From an uncultured Fibrobacterota bacterium (GTDB lineage Bacteria; Fibrobacterota; Chitinivibrionia; Chitinivibrionales; Chitinispirillaceae), in NCBI GenBank assembly GCA_903888815.1, contig CAISVC010000499.1:1-12238 (forward strand): a stretch of 12,238 bases of DNA, given 5' to 3'. Positions 7,401 to 12,238 of this stretch are shown here, piece after piece. The first letter of the stretch is position 1, and each line of letters begins with the position of its first letter. Below the pieces are notes generated by a model. The model was not told where the DNA came from. It worked only from the letters and a program-made list of their open reading frames with translations, and ran no database searches. The translations under genes were made by a program, and so were the position numbers.

Positions 7401-9269
7401 TTATTGATTTTCCTGGCTCAAGGGTAAAATGATGGTAAACGTGGAACCTTCTTCCTCTTTACTCTCCACACTGATGGTTCCGCTGTGCTCGGCAATGATC
7501 TGTTGAACAATAGCAAGTCCCAGGCCAGTTCCCCGCTGCCGGGTAGTATAGAACGGATAGAAAATCTTCGGGAGATGCGACGGCGCGATCCCCTCTCCGG
7601 TATCAGAAAATTGAATTTTAACCATCTGATGTTCGCGGTCATAGGAACTGGCTACGGTCAGCGTCCCGGCCTGCTCCGCCATTGCGTCTATTCCATTAAG
7701 AAGGATATTAAGAAATGCCTGCGACAACCGCTTGGCATCAGCCAGAATGAGGGGAATGGCGGGATCATAGTTCCGTTCGACCGTTACATTGCGGGTGCTG
7801 CCTTTGAGCATGGCAAGGGCGACCGCGTCTTCAAGCAGCGCATTCAGCGCTACATGCTGCAGATCGCGCTCGCCCGGCCGCGCAAAATTAAGAAGCCGCG
7901 AAACAAGCTGATCGAGACGGTCTGATTCGCGGATGATAAGATGGGTATACTTGTTCAGCGGATCCTCTTTGAACAGTTTGGCGCCAAGATATTGGCCGCA
8001 GGTCTTGATGGCACCGAGAGGATTGCGGACTTCGTGCGCGATACCGATCGCCAGCTCTCCCATGAGCGCAAGCCGTTCTGACTGCTGGATCCGCTGCTGA
8101 AGGTTGCGCACCTCGGTCACATCCTCGAAAGTAAAACAATGGCCCACCACTTTTTCGTGCTGATCATAAAGCGGTACGCTGTTGCAGCTCAGAAGCACCT
8201 CCTTGGCGTCGGAATTATTCAGGACAATCTCTTTACGCTCATACGCTTTTCCCGTGGACAGTACGGCCTCAAGCAGTTTACGGATCGGATCGTTCGGGTC
8301 AAACACGTCGCTGATCGTGCGGCCTAACAGTCCGGCTCTCTGCCGCTTGAGAATGGCCACGCCGCTGTCGTTAACCGTCGTGATGGTGCCTGCCAGATCA
8401 AACGTGAGCACGCCCGGCGTGATGCTGTTGAGAATGCTTTCATTATAGCTGTGGAGTTTTTCTATGATCGCGACATCCGCCTCGAGCTGCGTGTTGATGC
8501 GCTTGAGGTTTCCGGTATACTCACGCAATTTTATGGTCATATTCTTGAACGAGGCCGCCATATCCGCAATCTCGCCGCGCGCCTTGATGTCAATGTCCCG
8601 GGAAAGATCGCCGCTCGCCACCACGTTGGCGCCTTCGGCCAGCTTCCGGATCGGGCGGGCAATGGACCGGGCAAAGAAGACCGCGAGGAGTGCGCCGAAA
8701 AAAATCGCTGCAAGCGCGATATAAAACGATTGCACGTTAGTGCGACGGATCGCCTCGGATATTCCCTCCATGTCAAGTCCTAGATCGAGCACTCCCTGAA
8801 CGGAATCAACGGTGACGAGCGGTACCACTACCCGGAAATAGGGCTCGCCGAGCGAATCCCGGCTCACCATTGTAATAGGCGTTCTTCCCGCCTGGACCGC
8901 GGTGATCGGGGTATGGAGCGCCCGTTCGCATAATGAGTCGCGGTGAAGGCGGCCGATCAGGTTCACGTCCGTATGGCCGATTATCGTCTGGCGCGTATCG
9001 AGGATCGACAGGTATTTGATACCCTTTGAACGGCTCGCATCACCCGTCACTCTTCCCATGCCCGCTCCCTGCAGCAGGAGCGCCGTCTCAACGGTGCGGC
9101 CATACGCTTTGGCGAGCGCCACGCCGTCCCGCTGCATCTGTTTAAGTATGCTCCGGGTCTCGCGTTTGATACCTACATATGTGGTAATGATCATGAGCAG
9201 CGACAGAAGCAGGACGATTGTCGCAGTCAGGCGGGTTTGCAGACGTGGCCTAAACAGGGGTTTTATCAC
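7401..9269 (-). CDS. Membrane sensor histidine kinase with periplasmic sensor, HAMP and PAS domains
   Basis: A 622-aa inner-membrane kinase partnered with the downstream regulator. Order: TM1 (about 15-34); a periplasmic region of about 145 residues with a Cache/PDC-like signature (ILDTRQTIIGHTDVNLIG, about 89-106); TM2 (about 181-200); HAMP (about 201-253); a coiled linker; PAS (about 275-385); HisKA with phospho-acceptor H412 in GIAHEVRNPLG; then the ATPase domain with N-box (NILLNGIDAM, 521-530), G1 (DTGEG, 556-560), F-box (FYPFYTT) and G2 (GTGLGLAI, 580-587). The start is GTG at 9269. An in-frame TAG just upstream rules out extension, and the next ATG (residue 26) would destroy TM1. No convincing ribosome site precedes the GTG. 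A possible sigma-54 promoter lies so close (9285-9298) that the transcript would be nearly leaderless. Ligand unknown; the context points to a sugar or related metabolite. Confidence 0.94.
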   Translation of the reverse strand: MIKPLFRPRLQTRLTATIVLLLSLLMIITTYVGIKRETRSILKQMQRDGVALAKAYGRTVETALLLQGAGMGRVTGDASRSKGIKYLSILDTRQTIIGHTDVNLIGRLHRDSLCERALHTPITAVQAGRTPITMVSRDSLGEPYFRVVVPLVTVDSVQGVLDLGLDMEGISEAIRRTNVQSFYIALAAIFFGALLAVFFARSIARPIRKLAEGANVVASGDLSRDIDIKARGEIADMAASFKNMTIKLREYTGNLKRINTQLEADVAIIEKLHSYNESILNSITPGVLTFDLAGTITTVNDSGVAILKRQRAGLLGRTISDVFDPNDPIRKLLEAVLSTGKAYERKEIVLNNSDAKEVLLSCNSVPLYDQHEKVVGHCFTFEDVTEVRNLQQRIQQSERLALMGELAIGIAHEVRNPLGAIKTCGQYLGAKLFKEDPLNKYTHLIIRESDRLDQLVSRLLNFARPGERDLQHVALNALLEDAVALAMLKGSTRNVTVERNYDPAIPLILADAKRLSQAFLNILLNGIDAMAEQAGTLTVASSYDREHQMVKIQFSDTGEGIAPSHLPKIFYPFYTTRQRGTGLGLAIVQQIIAEHSGTISVESKEEEGSTFTIILPLSQENQ

Positions 9270-9283
9270 AGTTGTCTATTTCA

Positions 9284-9299
9284 CGCAATGGTTATGCCT
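9284..9299 (-). promoter_or_regulatory. Possible sigma-54 promoter of the sensor kinase operon
   Basis: The minus strand reads AGGCATAACCATTGCG: GG at 9298-9297, 10 nt, GC at 9286-9285. It matches GGCA at -24 and TTGC at -12 but lacks the T before GG. Transcription would begin near 9273, only about 4 nt before the GTG start, which is unusual. The two dyads at 9375-9421 lie 98 and 128 bp upstream of its -12, so the same sites could serve autoregulation. Weaker than the other two promoters; chance match not excluded. Confidence 0.38.
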
Positions 9300-9374
9300 G
9301 GTTGAGGCATAGTGCCCCTGAAATATAAAAATCCGCCCTGATGTTCGGGTTATTTAAAATTTTAATATGACCAA

Positions 9375-9391
9375 AGCACGGTATATGTGCA
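9375..9391. promoter_or_regulatory. Candidate enhancer (UAS) site 1 in the kinase-porter intergenic region
   Basis: AGCAC-GGTATAT-GTGCA, one base off the perfect dyad. Its centre (9383) is exactly 30 bp from the centre of the second site (9413), about three helical turns, so two activator dimers would sit on the same DNA face. It lies 116 bp upstream of the -12 of the porter promoter. Confidence 0.6.
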
Positions 9392-9404
9392 GGTTTGAAA
9401 ATAA

Positions 9405-9421
9405 TGCACTCCTTCTGTGCA
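9405..9421. promoter_or_regulatory. Candidate enhancer (UAS) site 2 in the kinase-porter intergenic region
   Basis: Perfect dyad TGCAC-TCCTTCT-GTGCA. It matches the site before the outer-membrane operon (5998-6014) at 15 of 17 bases, including most of the spacer. The centre is 86 bp upstream of the -12 GC of the porter promoter, about -98 from the expected start site. Confidence 0.7.
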
Positions 9422-9484
9422 TAATATATAATAACTTCACCTTCTGCATGCTGTCACTATTACTCCAGGCAGAGGAAAATGCTC

Positions 9485-9500
9485 TGGCATTATTATTGCA
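9485..9500 (+). promoter_or_regulatory. Sigma-54 promoter (-24/-12) of the sugar porter gene
   Basis: TGGCATTATTATTGCA: TGGCA at -24, GG (9486-9487) and GC (9498-9499) separated by exactly 10 nt, and TTGCA at -12. This is a near-consensus sigma-54 promoter. The expected start is near 9511, giving a leader of about 52 nt before the ATG at 9563. Two candidate activator sites lie upstream at 9375-9391 and 9405-9421. Confidence 0.85.
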
Positions 9501-9562
9501 CTTCATTGGCAAGAGTTTAACAGTATCATAAAGCTCATCCAAACATCAGAACGGCGGTCTAA

Positions 9563-10909
9563 ATGAATGCAAACCTCTTATTTGCCACGATCGTATCGGC
9601 GCTGGGAAGTTTTCTGTTCGGTTTCGACACTGCGGTTATTTCAGGAACGACGAAATTTATTTCTCAGTACTTCCATCTTCATGACGCATTCATCCCATTT
9701 CAGCATTCATTGGGATTTACAGTAGCTTTTGCTCTCGCAGGTACGGTTATCGGTTCATTTTTTATCGGAAAACCTGGAGATGTCTGGGGAAGAAAAACAA
9801 TGCTTTTCTTTTGCGGCATTCTCTTTTTGATTTCAGCCATCGGTTGTTCAATAGCAACCCACTGGTGGATGCTGTTGAGTGCCCGATTCATTGGCGGGAT
9901 TGCCATCGGAGCCGCTTCTGTCATGGCGCCTATGTACATCGCCGAAATAGCTCCGGGCCGGCTGCGCGGCAGGCTTGTTGCCGTTGCGCAGTTTAATATC
10001 GTTTTCGGTATTCTTGTGGCCTTCTTTTCAAATTATCTGCTTGTCAATCATTTCGGAGCAGATAACTGGCGTTGGATGTTCGGTGTAATGGCCATACCAT
10101 CCGCGCTCTTTTTCGGACTTTTATTCCTTGTTCCCGAAAGTCCTCGCTGGCTGGTAAAAAAAGGTCGAGTGGACAACGCTCGTTCAGTTCTGCAAAAAGT
10201 AGGTGCTCAAGATGTTCAGGCGGAGCTTACGGACATCGTTAACTCCCTCAAGGAAGAGGCGGGCGCAGGCGTCACCCCGCTGTATCAGAAAAAATACAGT
10301 TTCGCGATAATGTGCGCGGTATTACTCGCAATTTTCAATCAATTATCCGGTATAAATGTAATTATGTATTATGCTCCTAAAATTTTTGAGGCAGCAGGTG
10401 CAAGCACAAACGCTTCGATGCTGCAGGCCGTGGCGGTCGGGATGACCAACATGGTCTTTACGATTATAGCCATGTTCTTTATTGACAAACTGGGACGAAA
10501 GACCCTGCTGCTCATCGGAGCGGTCGGCATGTGCCTTTCGCTCGCCGGCGCGGGAATGCATTACCTGAACCCGAACTTCCTGACCGGCGCGGGCGTGGTG
10601 GTGTTCATAGTAGGATTCATCGCCTTCTTCGCCTTCTCGCAGGGAGCAGTCATCTGGGTGTTTCTTGCTGAAATTTTTCCGAACAAAGTGCGCGGAAAAG
10701 GTCAGTCGCTCGGTTCGTTCACTCATTGGATCATGAATTTCATAATAGCCTTAGCCTTCCCATCAGTATTGGCTGCTTTTGGTGGTGGCCCGATTTTCAT
10801 GTTCTTCTCGATCATGATGGTTCCCTTCTTCTTCTTCGTCTGGCGGATGATGCCCGAAACCAAGGGCAAATCGCTCGAAGAACTGGAGAAGTTTATTGTC
10901 CGTGAATAG
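9563..10909 (+). CDS. Sugar porter of the major facilitator superfamily (12 TM, XylE/GLUT-like)
   Basis: A 448-aa inner-membrane transporter of the sugar porter family, normal in length (about 440-500). The family signatures are all present: GSFLFGFDTAVISG in TM1 (15-28), GDVWGRK between TM2 and TM3 (72-78), RFIGGIAIGAASVMAPMYIA (108-127), the PESPRWL motif before the central loop (191-197), NQLSGINVIMYYAP in TM7 (259-272), DKLGRK between TM8 and TM9 (308-313), FSQGAVIWVFLAEIFPN in TM10 (358-374) and PETKGKSLEELE at the C-terminus (431-442). The likely substrate is a monosaccharide such as glucose, xylose or galactose, moved with a proton or sodium ion; which one cannot be told. The ATG at 9563 has a weak GGCGG ribosome site. 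A near-consensus sigma-54 promoter and two enhancer dyads stand upstream, so induction by the divergent two-component system is likely. A hexokinase gene follows on the same strand. Confidence 0.94.
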   Translation: MNANLLFATIVSALGSFLFGFDTAVISGTTKFISQYFHLHDAFIPFQHSLGFTVAFALAGTVIGSFFIGKPGDVWGRKTMLFFCGILFLISAIGCSIATHWWMLLSARFIGGIAIGAASVMAPMYIAEIAPGRLRGRLVAVAQFNIVFGILVAFFSNYLLVNHFGADNWRWMFGVMAIPSALFFGLLFLVPESPRWLVKKGRVDNARSVLQKVGAQDVQAELTDIVNSLKEEAGAGVTPLYQKKYSFAIMCAVLLAIFNQLSGINVIMYYAPKIFEAAGASTNASMLQAVAVGMTNMVFTIIAMFFIDKLGRKTLLLIGAVGMCLSLAGAGMHYLNPNFLTGAGVVVFIVGFIAFFAFSQGAVIWVFLAEIFPNKVRGKGQSLGSFTHWIMNFIIALAFPSVLAAFGGGPIFMFFSIMMVPFFFFVWRMMPETKGKSLEELEKFIVRE

Positions 10910-10935
10910 GGAGCTGATTTGCAAAAACATTCATA

Positions 10936-10960
10936 GGCGGTCTTCGGATCGCCTTTTTTT
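10936..10960 (+). terminator. Intrinsic terminator after the sugar porter
   Basis: GGCGGTC (10936-10942) pairs with GATCGCC (10947-10953), with one G-T pair, across a TTCG tetraloop. Seven T residues (10954-10960) follow directly. It is 27 nt past the porter stop codon. Confidence 0.9.
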
Positions 10961-10963
10961 ATA

Positions 10964-10996
10964 TTCTGGACAGCGTTTCATTTCCGCTGTCCGGAA
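10964..10996 (+). terminator. Second hairpin downstream of the porter, possible backup terminator or hexokinase leader element
   Basis: TTCTGGACAGCG (10964-10975) pairs with CGCTGTCCGGAA (10985-10996), 12 bp with one G-T pair, around a 9-nt loop. The downstream tract (CTTATTTTATG) is only partly T-rich, so termination should be weaker than at the first hairpin. It lies 65 nt before the hexokinase ATG and could equally act in that gene's leader. Confidence 0.5.
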
Positions 10997-11060
10997 CTTA
11001 TTTTATGTAACCCGTCTCATCCGCCATCGTATGGATCCTTCAGCACGATAAGGAATCAGT

Positions 11061-12238
11061 ATGACTGGCGACAACCGTTGTGATCAATTTTTATCAAAAC
11101 ATCGTCTTTGTACCAGCTATTATAATGTTAAAGAGATTGTCGCCGCCTTTCTGGATGAAATGGAAAAGGGGCTGACCGGGCAGAAGAGCAGCCTCGCCAT
11201 GATACCCACCTTTATCCCGGTCCCGGATAAGGCACCGAAAAGCGAGACAATAATCGTGCTTGACGCGGGCGGTACCAATTTCCGCACCGCGCTGGTCAGG
11301 TTTGATAATGACAGCGTTCCGCACATCGAATCTTTTGTAAATAACCCCATGCCCGGCACCGCGAAAGAACTCGGCAAGGAGGATTTTTTCAACCTGATCG
11401 CCGACTATATCAAACCGGTGCTTAACGAGAGCGGCCGCCTCGGGTTCTGCTTTTCCTATCCTGCGGTCATTGACCGGCATCGGGACGGCACACTGCTGTA
11501 TTGGACAAAAGAGATAAAGGCCAGAGAGGTCGTCGGCGAAAAAATCCTTGCGAACCTCGCAGAAACCTTGCGGAAACGAAGCCTGCCGTGCCCGGCGCAC
11601 ATGCTCATGCTCAATGATACGGTTGCGTCGCTGCTTGCCGGCATGACTGCCACCGCCTTTTCGCCGGATTACCATTATATCGGATTTATTCTAGGCACCG
11701 GCACCAACACCGCATATATCGAGAAAAACAGCGCTATTAAAAAAGAGATGGGACTGCCCGGCAGCGGCAGCATGGCGATCAACTGCGAGACCGCGAATTT
11801 CAACCGGATCGACCGCGGCGACATCGATATCGCTTTTGATAATACCACGTCAAGCCCGGGCGAATATGTTCTTGAAAAAATGGTTTCAGGCGCTTATTTA
11901 GGAGGCCTGTTTCATAAAATCCTTATGACTGCAGCGGCAGAAGGGGTGGTTTCCGGAAAAGTGCGGCACATGCAGTCGCTCAACACCCAGTCTCTGGATG
12001 CTATATTGTCCGGTTCTCCCGACAAGGAGCAGTATTGCAAAATGTGTTCCGCTGATGATCTTGACGCAATCCAGACCATGGTTTCAGCGGTCGTTGAACG
12101 CGCCGCCCTTCTTACCGCGATCAACATATCGGCACCGATTATCAGAACCGGAAAAAATAATAACGCTAAAAAGAAGTTCTGCGTCTCGGCAGACGGCAGC
12201 GTATACTACAAGCTTTTTTCTTTCCGCGACCGGGTGGA
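11061..12238 (+). CDS. Eukaryote-type hexokinase (hexokinase family, Pfam Hexokinase_1/2; C-terminus cut by window edge)
   Basis: I read 392 codons from ATG at 11061 (AAGGA 6 nt upstream) with no stop before the right edge. Family members are about 400-460 residues, so little is missing. It phosphorylates hexoses with ATP in the cytoplasm. The family motifs are present in order: MIPTFI (47-52), phosphate-1 loop LDAGGTNFR (67-75), sugar-binding GFCFSYP (128-134) with S132, WTK (148-150), LNDTVASLLAG (184-194) with catalytic base D186, phosphate-2 loop GFILGTGTNTAYIE (208-221), INCETANF (240-247) with sugar ligand E243, PGEYVLEKMVSGAYLG (266-281) and the adenosine-site segment ADGSVY (377-382). 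At residue 282 there is Gly where yeast hexokinase and human glucokinase have the second sugar-contacting Glu of YxGE. It follows the sugar porter on the same strand, and two hairpins lie between, so it may be transcribed separately. I saw no clear promoter in 10997-11060. Confidence 0.94.
   Translation, partial: MTGDNRCDQFLSKHRLCTSYYNVKEIVAAFLDEMEKGLTGQKSSLAMIPTFIPVPDKAPKSETIIVLDAGGTNFRTALVRFDNDSVPHIESFVNNPMPGTAKELGKEDFFNLIADYIKPVLNESGRLGFCFSYPAVIDRHRDGTLLYWTKEIKAREVVGEKILANLAETLRKRSLPCPAHMLMLNDTVASLLAGMTATAFSPDYHYIGFILGTGTNTAYIEKNSAIKKEMGLPGSGSMAINCETANFNRIDRGDIDIAFDNTTSSPGEYVLEKMVSGAYLGGLFHKILMTAAAEGVVSGKVRHMQSLNTQSLDAILSGSPDKEQYCKMCSADDLDAIQTMVSAVVERAALLTAINISAPIIRTGKNNNAKKKFCVSADGSVYYKLFSFRDRV

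Noticed and set aside
5989..7407. Long open frame on the plus strand (472 codons) opposite the response regulator
   Set aside because: The minus strand encodes a complete NtrC-family protein with every catalytic motif. The plus-strand frame shows no recognisable domain and is best explained as an antisense shadow of a gene of biased base composition.
9354..9542. Minus-strand open frame of 62 codons in the kinase-porter intergenic region
   Set aside because: It overlaps the sigma-54 promoter and enhancer dyads, has no visible ribosome site and shows no protein-like motif.
10997..11060. Sigma-54 promoter for the hexokinase
   Set aside because: A GG and GC pair is present near 11035-11043, but the spacing is 8 rather than 10 nt and neither box matches.
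11094..11675. Minus-strand open frame of 193 codons opposite the hexokinase
   Set aside because: The plus strand carries the full set of hexokinase motifs; the opposite frame has no recognisable features.

Overview
The window comes from a Gram-negative bacterium. It encodes three outer-membrane beta-barrel proteins that end in phenylalanine, a periplasmic sugar-binding protein, and a sigma-54 (RpoN) activator. The last gene is a eukaryote-type (hexokinase family) sugar kinase, which in bacteria has a patchy distribution that includes Bacteroidota, Spirochaetota and some Fibrobacterota-like lineages. I cannot name the species. My weak guess is a Fibrobacterota- or Spirochaetota-related lineage, and this rests on general resemblance only. 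I saw no mobile element, CRISPR array, tRNA or rRNA.

Layout, left to right. At 1-855 (minus) is a periplasmic sugar-binding protein whose C-terminus is cut by the window edge. At 955-997 a strong intrinsic terminator closes a minus-strand operon of three tandem paralogous outer-membrane proteins (5845 down to 1043, with 18-nt gaps). At 6022-9269 (minus) is a two-component system: an NtrC-family response regulator (454 aa) and its membrane sensor kinase (622 aa). At 9563-10909 (plus) is a 12-TM sugar porter of the major facilitator superfamily. Two hairpins follow, and then a hexokinase from 11061 to the right edge (incomplete).

The most interesting content is regulatory. Reading the two intergenic regions by eye, I find a sigma-54 promoter (GG-N10-GC core with TTGCA at -12) in front of the sugar porter and another in front of the outer-membrane-protein operon. 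A weaker one lies in front of the sensor kinase. Upstream of both main promoters lies the same dyad, TGCAC-N7-GTGCA, identical at 15 of 17 positions between the two loci (spacers TCCTTCT and GCCTTTT). The porter region has a second copy exactly 30 bp away, centre to centre. The sites sit about 75-120 bp upstream of the -12 elements, which is the usual place for enhancer sites bound by NtrC-type activators. The regulator encoded between the two targets has an intact GAFTGA sigma-54 contact motif, so it is the obvious candidate to bind them.

Working model (inference): the sensor detects an extracellular or periplasmic cue, probably a sugar or related metabolite, and phosphorylates the regulator. 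The regulator binds the TGCAC-N7-GTGCA sites and switches on, through sigma-54, an outer-membrane uptake route (three barrel proteins) and an inner-membrane sugar porter. It may also raise its own expression. The adjacent hexokinase would phosphorylate the imported sugar. The binding protein at the left edge fits the sugar theme but shows no copy of the enhancer site.
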